Shown here: positions 57,251 through 64,000 of the stretch, one piece after another | How positions within the stretch are numbered: position 1 is the stretch's first letter | Layout: each line of letters starts with the position of its first letter | Assembly: GCF_014773385.1 (NCBI RefSeq) | Contig: NZ_JACXAI010000006.1 | Coordinates: 1 to 64,000, forward strand | Length of the DNA stretch: 64,000 nt | Direction of reading: 5' to 3' | Origin: Metabacillus arenae | Lineage (GTDB): Bacteria; Bacillota; Bacilli; Bacillales; Bacillaceae | Made by a program: the position numbers and the translations under genes | The notes under the pieces: model-generated | What the model was told of the DNA's origin: nothing | What the model saw: the letters and a program-made list of their open reading frames with translations, nothing else | Database searches by the model: none

Positions 57251-58789
57251 TTGAAAATGAAAGAACTCGAGCAGCAATTGCGGGAGAAAATAAAAAAAAT
57301 TGAAGCGGGCGGTCCTAATAAATACCACGAAAAATTAAAGCAGCAAAACAAGCTTTTCGTCAGAGACCGATTAAATCGATTATTTGATCAAGGGCAATAC
57401 GTAGAGGATGGAAAATTTGCAAACAACCAAGCGGAAGAATTGCCTGCTGATGGTGTTGTTACAGCTATAGGTCATATAAATGGGCAAAAGGTCTGTGTGA
57501 TGGCAAATGATTCTACTGTTAAGGCGGGATCATGGGGTGCGAGAACAGTTGAAAAAATCATTCGCATCCAAGAAACGGCAGAAAAATTAAAGCTGCCTCT
57601 TTTATACTTGGTCGATTCGGCTGGGGCTAGAATAACAGATCAAATTGACATGTTTCCAAATAGACGCGGAGCAGGACGTATCTTTTATAATCAAGTAAAA
57701 TTATCTGGCATGATTCCGCAAGTTTGTATTTTATTTGGACCATCTGCAGCGGGCGGTGCTTATATCCCTGCATTTTGTGATATTGTCATTATGGTTGATG
57801 GAAATGCATCAATGTATCTTGGTTCCCCAAGGATGGCAGAAAAAGTAATCGGTGAAAAAGTTACACTGGAAGAAATGGGCGGTGCGAGAATGCATTGCAG
57901 TGTAAGCGGATGCGGTGATATCCTTGCTGCAAATGAGGAAGAAGCGATTCTGGAAGCAAGAAGATATTTACGGTATTTTCCTGGAAACTTTTTAGAAAAA
58001 TCAGCGGATATTGAAAGCTGCCACCCAATCGAAGGAAGAACATTATCAGATATTATTCCTGAAAATCAAAATGCTCCTTTTGATATGTACGAATGCATCA
58101 ACCAGTTAATTGATCAAGGCAGCTTTTTTGAAATTAAGAAATTATTTGCCCCAGAATTAATCACAGGGCTTGCGAGAATAAACGGAAAAGTCGTTGGAAT
58201 CATCGCGAATCAACCTAGGGTTAAGGGCGGTGTTTTGTTTGTAGATTCTGCAGACAAAGCCGCGAAATTCATTCAATTATGTGATGCCTTTCATATCCCG
58301 CTTCTTTTTTTGGCCGATGTGCCGGGATTTATGATTGGAACAAAGGTTGAAAGAGCAGGGATTATCCGTCATGGTGCGAAATTAATCGCAGCTATGAGCT
58401 CTGCCACTGTTCCGAAAATTTCAGTTATTATCCGAAAAGCTTATGGAGCTGGATTATACGCAATGGCAGGACCTGCCTTTGAGCCGGATTGCTGTATCGC
58501 TCTGCCTTCCGCTCAAATAGCTGTTATGGGTCCTGAGGCTGCAGTAAATGCAGTTTATTCAAACAAAATTAACGAAATTCAAGATCCAAATGAACGTCTG
58601 CAGTTTGTTAGCCAGAAACATCAAGAATACAAAGAACATATTGATATTTATAAACTTGCCTCTGAAATGATCGTTGATGATGTTGTAGAACCGGAAGAAC
58701 TTCGCAAAGTATTAATTGAAAGACTAACAATGTACCAATCGAAGGAGATGACGTTTAGTCATCGAAAACATCCGGTATATCCTGTATAG
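57251..58789 (+). CDS. yngE: Carboxyltransferase subunit of acyl-CoA carboxylase
   Basis: A 512-residue carboxyltransferase with both crotonase-like halves fused, as in methylcrotonyl- and propionyl-CoA carboxylases. NSTVKAGSWGARTVEK-like NDSTVKAGSWG, FGPSAAGGAYIPAF, MYLGSPRMAEKVIGE, LEEMGGARMHCSVSG, then RVKGGVLFVDSADKAAKFI, ADVPGFMIGTKVERAGIIRHG and MAGPAFEPD. The acyl-CoA is not certain; methylcrotonyl-CoA is the likeliest by homology to YngE. TTG 57251 lies 8 nt after AGGTG; ATG 57257 is possible. The frame upstream overlaps the carrier gene. Confidence 0.9.
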   Translation: MKMKELEQQLREKIKKIEAGGPNKYHEKLKQQNKLFVRDRLNRLFDQGQYVEDGKFANNQAEELPADGVVTAIGHINGQKVCVMANDSTVKAGSWGARTVEKIIRIQETAEKLKLPLLYLVDSAGARITDQIDMFPNRRGAGRIFYNQVKLSGMIPQVCILFGPSAAGGAYIPAFCDIVIMVDGNASMYLGSPRMAEKVIGEKVTLEEMGGARMHCSVSGCGDILAANEEEAILEARRYLRYFPGNFLEKSADIESCHPIEGRTLSDIIPENQNAPFDMYECINQLIDQGSFFEIKKLFAPELITGLARINGKVVGIIANQPRVKGGVLFVDSADKAAKFIQLCDAFHIPLLFLADVPGFMIGTKVERAGIIRHGAKLIAAMSSATVPKISVIIRKAYGAGLYAMAGPAFEPDCCIALPSAQIAVMGPEAAVNAVYSNKINEIQDPNERLQFVSQKHQEYKEHIDIYKLASEMIVDDVVEPEELRKVLIERLTMYQSKEMTFSHRKHPVYPV

Positions 58790-58861
58790 CTTCATTGAAG
58801 AATGGATAAATAAAACAGAAATAAGTGCAACTTTTTCCAGTACACTTCAAAAAGGGAGTGA

Positions 58862-59032
58862 ATGAGAAAAGGGGGCACTTTTTATGTTAGAAAAGATGGT
58901 AACAAAAGCCGTTTGTTTGGTAAGATAAGGATGATCATCATTGAAATGTTTTCTACATTAGGATTGGTGTTAAATATTTACAGTACGATCGACGCCGATT
59001 ACTCAATTCTTCTATCGCGCCGCTCATTATGA
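58862..59032 (+). CDS. Possible 56-residue protein, unknown
   Basis: ATG 58862 follows AAAAGGGAGTG and opens a frame reading MRKGGTFYVRKDGNK, a hydrophobic stretch MIIIEMFSTLGLVLNIY and SILLSRRSL. It might be a small membrane peptide. I recognise no family. Medium-low confidence because of the good ribosome site only. Confidence 0.35.
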   Translation: MRKGGTFYVRKDGNKSRLFGKIRMIIIEMFSTLGLVLNIYSTIDADYSILLSRRSL

Positions 59033-59156
59033 GGGGTGGGTGAACGACATATTAAAACATATTAATAAATCGTAGTGTGGATCGTTTCTCAATGATGAAC
59101 TAGTTTTAAGAGGCAACAAAGTTTACCATAAACAACTTAAATATTAGAGGGATATT

Positions 59157-60047
59157 ATGAAAATAGGAATAATCGGAGCAGGTTCTGTAGGTTTACTCTT
59201 TGCGGCGAAATTGTCAGCATCTTTCCCCGTTACACTCTATACAAAAACGAAAACCCAAGCAAAATTACTTAATGATAATGGCATTCTATTAGATGGAACA
59301 AAGGTGAAGTCTGCCTCCTTTCATGCAAGCTCGGAAACGATCTATGAAGAGGATATTCAAATTGTAACAGTCAAACAATATCAACTAGAAAAAATAGTCG
59401 GAAATTTAAAGCGTACAACCAGCAGGACGGTGATCTTCTTACAAAATGGAATGTCTCATATATCCTGCATGAATGAATTGGCTCACCACCGTTTATATGT
59501 TGGAGTGGTGGAGCATGGTGCATTGAAAATCAATGATTATCATGTTTGCCATACAGGTAAAGGCTTAACAAGATTGAGTGCTTACCATCACAATGACGAT
59601 AAAAATCTAAAACCTCTCCTAGTTTCCAAACTGGCTGTTTTTCCGTTTATTTACGAAGAAGATTGGTATGAAATGCTATCTAAAAAGCTTTTAGTCAATA
59701 TTTGTATTAATCCATTAACAGCACTTTTTAAAGTGAAAAATGGCGGGCTCCTCCAAAATGATTATTTGTACAAGCTGTTTGAAACCGTTTTTGATGAAGC
59801 ATTTCTTGCGTTGAAGCTGAACAATCGAGAATTTTATTGGAGGCATGTGCATACTATCTGTGAAAAAACTTCAGCAAATACCTCTTCTATGCTTGAAGAC
59901 ATTCTTCACCATCGCAGAACAGAAGTTGACGCAATAGTCGGATATATGCTGGAAAAAGCAAAACGAGAAGGAATGCCTGTACCTGCTTTACGGTTTTTGT
60001 ACTTTGCCATAAAAGGATTAGAAGAGGAAAAGGGGGAGCTAACTTGA
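59157..60047 (+). CDS. panE: 2-Dehydropantoate 2-reductase (YlbQ)
   Basis: A 296-residue NADPH-dependent ketopantoate reductase of the pantothenate route. KIGIIGAGSVGLLFAAKLS is the Rossmann motif, VTVKQYQLEKIV and FLQNGMSHI follow, LLVNICINPLTALF carries the catalytic Lys-region and Asn, and SSMLEDILHHRRTEVDAIVGYML the second conserved block. GAGGG precedes the ATG. It overlaps the next gene by 4 nt. Confidence 0.93.
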   Translation: MKIGIIGAGSVGLLFAAKLSASFPVTLYTKTKTQAKLLNDNGILLDGTKVKSASFHASSETIYEEDIQIVTVKQYQLEKIVGNLKRTTSRTVIFLQNGMSHISCMNELAHHRLYVGVVEHGALKINDYHVCHTGKGLTRLSAYHHNDDKNLKPLLVSKLAVFPFIYEEDWYEMLSKKLLVNICINPLTALFKVKNGGLLQNDYLYKLFETVFDEAFLALKLNNREFYWRHVHTICEKTSANTSSMLEDILHHRRTEVDAIVGYMLEKAKREGMPVPALRFLYFAIKGLEEEKGELT

Positions 60048-60427
60048 TTTCTTTTATCAGTGTGTTTGCAGCCCTATTGGTAACACTTCCTTTACTATGT
60101 TACATACTAACTTTGGCTTGCTTCCTATTATTAACCAAGGAGAAGAAAAGATCCGTACATATTGTGTCAGATCTTTTTGTTATCATTTTTATTGTATCCG
60201 TCTATTTTAAGGTTAGGCTGCTTTTTACGGAAGCTGTTTTCATCCTTATCATTCTATACATTTTGTGCATGATTACCCTTTTTATCCTTTTTTATCGCTA
60301 CACAGCGCAAAATTCCATTGAAAAAGCATTAAAAAGGACATGGAGAATGATGTTGATAACAAGTGTTTTCCTCTCGTGTTCTTTATCATTAATAGGAATA
60401 TGTCTATTTGTAGTTCAATCTATTTAA
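60044..60427 (+). CDS. DUF3397 family membrane protein
   Basis: A 127-residue protein with four membrane helices (FISVFAALLVTLPLLCY, VSDLFVIIFIVSVYF, AVFILIILYILCMITL, LITSVFLSCSLSLIGI). DUF3397 proteins of unknown function regularly follow panE before bshC in Bacillaceae. The TTG start overlaps the panE stop with AAGGGGGAG just ahead, so they are translationally coupled. Confidence 0.82.
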   Translation: MISFISVFAALLVTLPLLCYILTLACFLLLTKEKKRSVHIVSDLFVIIFIVSVYFKVRLLFTEAVFILIILYILCMITLFILFYRYTAQNSIEKALKRTWRMMLITSVFLSCSLSLIGICLFVVQSI

Positions 60428-60650
60428 CTAATGGCCGTCCTTTATATATTTATGTAGTTCCGATAACGTGGAGAAAATCCAAAATCACAGGTTAAATAAC
60501 ATAGAAATTAGCAACATAAATAACAAAGTAATCAGCACACAAAAAACCTTGAGGTAAATAAAAAACTCAAGCTTTTTGATTTGAAGTGTGTATAGCTTAT
60601 TAAATGCCACATAAGTTGAAGAACAGGTAGCAACGATCGCCAAGCTTTCT

Positions 60651-61091
60651 TTAATACCTATAAGCACTTTCGCATGTATTAGCCTGTGGCTCATAATAAC
60701 AATGTTGTTTATATTGTCCTGCAATTGGTTGATCATACCATGTAGGTGGACACGGACCATACGGATTAAAATACCAAAGAGCATACTTAGAAGGATGTTG
60801 TCTCCAATACTTTACTACTCGTTGTGCCAATCTTCTCTCTACATCTCTTGCTGGATTATAAAATAAACTACCTTTTTGTACTGCTTCAAAAGAGTAATTT
60901 CCACCTTGAACATGAAAAATTACATCCCGTATGGTTCTTAAATCCTTAAAATCTAAACAATCAACTACTGCTCGATTTACAATGACATTCCCAACCATAA
61001 GCATCCCTTGTCGCCCTTCACCCACAGCCTCTGCCCGCATCATCCGTGCAATTAAATCAATGTCACTATCTCTATATTTTACTCTCGTCAC
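60651..61091 (-). CDS. cwlJ: Spore cortex-lytic cell wall hydrolase CwlJ
   Basis: A 146-residue SleB/CwlJ-type hydrolase without signal peptide, which breaks down the spore cortex during germination. DIDLIARMMRAEAVGEGRQGMLMVGNVIVNR contains the catalytic glutamate, and SFEAVQKGSLFYNPA and YALWYFNPYGPCPPTWYD complete the domain. GTG 61091 follows AGAGGTG. In B. subtilis cwlJ is followed by gerQ, which is not here. A minus-strand AATACAAT (61120-61113) could be a sigma-E-like -10. Confidence 0.92.
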   Translation of the reverse strand: MTRVKYRDSDIDLIARMMRAEAVGEGRQGMLMVGNVIVNRAVVDCLDFKDLRTIRDVIFHVQGGNYSFEAVQKGSLFYNPARDVERRLAQRVVKYWRQHPSKYALWYFNPYGPCPPTWYDQPIAGQYKQHCYYEPQANTCESAYRY

Positions 61092-61248
61092 TTTTCATCA
61101 CCTCTACTAAGAATTGTATTAAAAAAAGCCTACAAAAATGTCAAGTGGTTACATTCAATTGGGGGAAAAGGAAATAAAACCAGTATTTGGTACATCATAC
61201 CGTTAGTGTCATTTACTTTTTACAATAGCCTCTAATTATCATTGAAAT

Positions 61249-61383
61249 TAGCATCCTAATTTGCACGATGACAACAGGGATTGTCAGGATGCTATTTACT
61301 AAACTATTTTATGTATTATTTCTTCATAAAGGTTGATGTATAACCAAAAAGAGCATACCAATTACTGTGATAATTGATATGCT
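61249..61383. terminator. Two hairpins in the cwlJ-bshC gap
   Basis: TAGCATCCT (61249-61257) pairs with AGGATGCTA (61286-61294), with an inner GACAA/TTGTC stem, then TTTA. A second hairpin joins AGCATACCAATTA (61352-61364) and TAATTGATATGCT (61371-61383). No gene lies between cwlJ and bshC. Confidence 0.5.
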
Positions 61384-61499
61384 AATTCATATGCTAATTA
61401 CAATGTTTCTCCACTACAACGGAACTACTTATTGCATATTAGGAAGGCTTTTTTATCGTTTTAACAAGAAATTTTAAGGATACTATCGATGTCCAGCTG

Positions 61500-61760
61500 C
61501 AGGACCAAGCCCCTAAGGACACAAGCGAATAATCTTCAAAGGAAGGAAAAAACGCCTTTCTTTAAAACTCGTCCGGCGCTCACCGGCGGGCTGGTTTTAG
61601 GTGCTTCCGTTTTTTTATGAAATCCAGCGCAAGGCATCATCGGCCCATAGCCATAAGCCCATCCGCCCGAGAAGGTTAAAGAACAACCTTCCAGCCTGTC
61701 CGTCCGAATGCTTGTCCGCCGATGGACCAGCGCTCCTGTGCTTTTCTGGCCGATAAAAGA
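61500..61760. other. GC-rich stretch without an assignable gene
   Basis: This 260-bp block is far richer in G+C than its flanks and contains several possible stems, such as CCGGCGCTCACCGGCGG at 61572-61588. The open minus-strand frames (61536-61778 and 61615-61827) have no ribosome site and match nothing I know. It could be a structured RNA or a relic of foreign DNA. Bases 61761-62203 otherwise show only a hairpin near 62056-62087. Confidence 0.4.
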
Positions 61761-62203
61761 ATATACTAATTGGAGCAAATTTTTTTTGTTTCGTGATATT
61801 AAATGCTATACTCAATTCGGAATACATATTTTATACCATCTGATTCATGCAGTAAAACCACCTTTCTAGTGCCTAAAGGTAACAAAGAAGATAGGTGGGC
61901 AAGCCGCACTGCTCAACTATTTATGAACGCTAGACCTCTGGAGAATCAAAGAAAAAGGATCAAAATTTCTGCTCATCCTTAAAAGGTCTAATCATTAAAC
62001 AAGGCGATTTTCTAAGTGGTTGTTGCGATTTACACAATGAGAGGTGCTAACAATAAAAGCAAATGGTGAATCGCCGATTGCTTTTAGTCTCACATTTCAC
62101 CTCAAAAGATTCAAGGGGATTGACTTTGTGTCAGGTAGCAACAAAATTCTGAAAACTGTCTTTAAATAAAAGCTAGAAACCGATCATAGAAAGGAAGTCT
62201 ATC

Positions 62204-63823
62204 ATGGAGATTGAAGAACTTTCCCTTCAATTTGAAAATAAATTTATTGATGAGCTTATACATAATAACTTAACAAATACCGATTTCTTTCATTATTCTA
62301 TTCACTCAGATTCAGTATACGAAGATCGTTTAGCTGACATAAAAAACCATAGCTATCCACGGCAGCAATTGGTTGATTATTTATTAAAATACAATGAACG
62401 ATTTCATTCTCCCGAAACGAATGTAAACATAAAAAAACTGCTGGATCCTTCTTCATCTGTTGTAATAGGCGGACAGCAATCAGGTTTATTGACCGGGCCA
62501 TTATATACGATTCATAAAATCATTTCGATTATTCAGTTAGCAAAAGAACAGGAAAGAAACCTACAAAAGCCTGTGATTCCAGTGTTTTGGATTGCAGGAG
62601 AGGACCATGATTTTGATGAGATTAACCATGTGTTTGTCCCTTCTAATGGCAGAATGAAGAAAAAAGGGATTTCCCAGCGGCAAATTGGCAAAACTTCTGT
62701 AGCTAGTATGCAATTGGACCATAGGCAATGTGGGGAATGGATTAAAGAAATTGTTGAAGGTTTTGGTGAAACGGACCATTCAAATGAACTAATAAAATTT
62801 CTTGAAAATTGTATGAAACGATCTGATACTTATGTTCAATTTTTTGAAGAAATTGTCATGTGGTTTTTTAAGGAGGATGGATTAATCCTTATTAATTCAG
62901 GTGACCTGGAACTTAGAAAAATTGAACAGCCATTTTTTAAACGATTGTCAAAAAATAGTATGGAAATGCAGTCTGCTCTCCAACAACAACAAAAATTTAT
63001 GGTGGAGTTGGGGTATAAGCCGATCATTCAAAGCCAACCGAACAGTGCCAACATTTTTTATGAATATGATGGGGAAAGAATCCTATTAAAAAAAGAACAA
63101 GCTGTTTTTGTTGCTCCAGAGGTTGGATTAACTTTAACTGAAAATGAAATGGATGACCTAATACAGACTAAACCACACCTTTTTAGTAACAATGTTGTAA
63201 CGAGGCCTCTAATGCAAGAATTCCTCTTTCCGACTTTAGCTTTCATCGGAGGCTATGGTGAAATACATTATTGGGCAGAGCTGAAACAAGTTTTTGAAAA
63301 AATGAAAATAAAAATGCCCCCAGTCGTTCCCAGGCTGAACATTACGTTTTTAGAAAGGCCTATAGAACGTGAAATTGATGAATTGTCTTTATCACTAACC
63401 ACCGTTTTAAACAAAGGTGTTGCAGATGAAATGGATAACTGGATTTCAATGAATACCCCAATTCCTATCTCACCCTTAGTGGCGGAAACAAAACAAAAGG
63501 TTGATTCTTTGCATGCTGAGCTTAGAAATGCAGCTATTCAAATCGATCAAAGCCTTGAAGGACTCATGAAGAAAAATGCGTACTTTATTCAAAAACAGCT
63601 GGAGTTCGCAGAGCAGGCAGTGGAAAAACAAATCAAATTAAAACTCGAAAATGATATTTCTAAATTCCAAAGAGTAGAGATGTCGTTGAAACCCGAAGGA
63701 AGACTACAAGAGAGAATGTGGAATTTAGTTTATTTTCTAAATAAATATGGACCAGATATTCTCAAGAAGGTCAAAAATCTGTCATATTCTTTTAATAATC
63801 AACATAAGGTTGTCAAACTATGA
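62204..63823 (+). CDS. bshC: Bacillithiol biosynthesis cysteine-adding enzyme BshC
   Basis: A 539-residue enzyme that adds cysteine to glucosaminyl-malate, the last step of bacillithiol formation. VVIGGQQSGLLTGPLYTIHKI and PVFWIAGEDHDFDEINHVF are the nucleotide-fold motifs, RPLMQEFLFPTLAFIGGYGEIHYWAELK and MPPVVPRLNITFLERP follow, and a long coiled coil (about 420-500) precedes the end. AGAAAGGAAG is the ribosome site. It lies just before mraZ, the yllA position of B. subtilis. Confidence 0.95.
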   Translation: MEIEELSLQFENKFIDELIHNNLTNTDFFHYSIHSDSVYEDRLADIKNHSYPRQQLVDYLLKYNERFHSPETNVNIKKLLDPSSSVVIGGQQSGLLTGPLYTIHKIISIIQLAKEQERNLQKPVIPVFWIAGEDHDFDEINHVFVPSNGRMKKKGISQRQIGKTSVASMQLDHRQCGEWIKEIVEGFGETDHSNELIKFLENCMKRSDTYVQFFEEIVMWFFKEDGLILINSGDLELRKIEQPFFKRLSKNSMEMQSALQQQQKFMVELGYKPIIQSQPNSANIFYEYDGERILLKKEQAVFVAPEVGLTLTENEMDDLIQTKPHLFSNNVVTRPLMQEFLFPTLAFIGGYGEIHYWAELKQVFEKMKIKMPPVVPRLNITFLERPIEREIDELSLSLTTVLNKGVADEMDNWISMNTPIPISPLVAETKQKVDSLHAELRNAAIQIDQSLEGLMKKNAYFIQKQLEFAEQAVEKQIKLKLENDISKFQRVEMSLKPEGRLQERMWNLVYFLNKYGPDILKKVKNLSYSFNNQHKVVKL

Positions 63824-63842
63824 ATAAAACTTTTATGAAATC

Positions 63843-63868
63843 CTGCATTTTGCGGGGTTTTTTTTTAT
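63843..63868 (+). terminator. Terminator after bshC
   Basis: TCCTGCA pairs with TGCGGGG (63841-63857) through G-U pairs, followed by a run of nine to ten T. Confidence 0.75.
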
Positions 63869-63880
63869 GAAGAAAAGGTG

Positions 63881-63939
63881 TAAAATAAATTTGTGGAGAG
63901 AAGTGGGGGAAAGTGGTGAGTTAGGGAGAGAAAGTGGGG
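63881..63939 (+). promoter_or_regulatory. mraZ promoter with MraZ-binding repeats
   Basis: A -10-like TAAAAT (63881-63886) is followed by five GTGGGG-like hexamers at 63893, 63903, 63913, 63923 and 63934, one every 10-11 bp. Such repeats before mraZ are the binding sites through which MraZ represses its own division and cell-wall operon. Confidence 0.8.
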
Positions 63940-63948
63940 ACAAAGAGC

Positions 63949-64000
63949 ATGTTCATGGGAGAATACAATCACACCATTGATACAAAAGGCCGAATGATTG
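63949..64000 (+). CDS. mraZ: Transcriptional regulator MraZ, partial
   Basis: The first 17 codons, MFMGEYNHTIDTKGRMI, are the conserved start of MraZ (SpoVT-AbrB-like fold). The gene runs off the window. It begins the dcw cluster, expected to continue with rsmH and ftsL. Confidence 0.95.
   Translation, partial: MFMGEYNHTIDTKGRMI

Noticed and set aside
60485-60784. Minus-strand ORF with hydrophobic end, overlapping cwlJ
   Set aside because: It overlaps the well-supported cwlJ in another frame and lacks a ribosome site.
61113-61144. TTGACA and TACAAT as a sigma-A promoter for cwlJ
   Set aside because: The spacing is 20 bp, too long; a sporulation promoter is more likely but could not be fixed.

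Overview
The window is AT-rich, low-GC Gram-positive DNA from an endospore-forming member of the Bacillaceae. The right-hand 23 kb carries the ylbJ-ylbK-ylbL-ylbM-ylbN-rpmF-rsfA-ylbP-panE-bshC-mraZ order that leads into the division and cell-wall cluster of Bacillus. Other spore genes present are cwlJ and a Spo0E-type phosphatase. Ribosome binding sites are strong and TTG starts are unusually common. I cannot name the species.

The left 41 kb (about 1-41,000) is accessory and looks heavily rearranged. It holds redox and detoxification genes (GMC oxidoreductase, intact short-chain dehydrogenases and remnants of others, aldo/keto reductases, a RibD-like reductase, a carboxymuconolactone-decarboxylase (CMD) family protein), a beta-glucoside PTS permease, MFS exporters, a two-component system with a PepSY protein, a carbonic anhydrase with SulP transporter, a P460-type haem lipoprotein with a DUF4405 membrane protein, and a sugar-acid-like catabolic cluster. 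IS3- and IS200-type transposase remnants lie inside it.

Two regulatory cassettes have been copied repeatedly. (1) A tetR/CMD-SDR control region (20-bp palindrome, 17 bp, then a promoter with a 16-bp spacer in most copies) occurs at six loci: before the CMD-SDR operon, bglP, an MFS gene, yhfK and a two-component system, plus one orphan. Only N-terminal stubs of the tetR gene remain. In one copy the CMD start codon has become ATT; in another the first 18 or so CMD codons are fused to a response regulator. (2) An araC / aldo-keto reductase divergon with a conserved 40-bp site occurs four times, two intact and two decayed. Decayed copies of SDR, araC, ylbC, sulP, CMD and MFS genes show repeated duplication and deletion.

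At 34.5-40.9 kb, remnants of a dihydrodipicolinate-synthase-like gene and an iron alcohol dehydrogenase precede an intact four-carbon acid sugar kinase, an Nramp-fold transporter lacking the usual metal-binding motifs, a cytoplasmic sialidase-fold protein and a multi-pass permease. This is the best candidate for an uncharacterised catabolic system.

From 41 kb on the DNA is core chromosome: ylbJ, ylbK-ylbL, an FMN reductase, tmcAL (ylbM), ylbN-rpmF, an enoyl-CoA hydratase, a 1,657-residue LPXTG-anchored nuclease/5'-nucleotidase behind a Pho-box-like promoter, rsfA, ylbP, a three-gene biotin-dependent acyl-CoA carboxylase operon, panE, a DUF3397 gene, cwlJ, bshC, and the start of mraZ behind MraZ-type repeats. 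The ylbD-coaD block that lies between ylbC and ylbJ in B. subtilis is absent. No tRNA, rRNA or CRISPR array was found.
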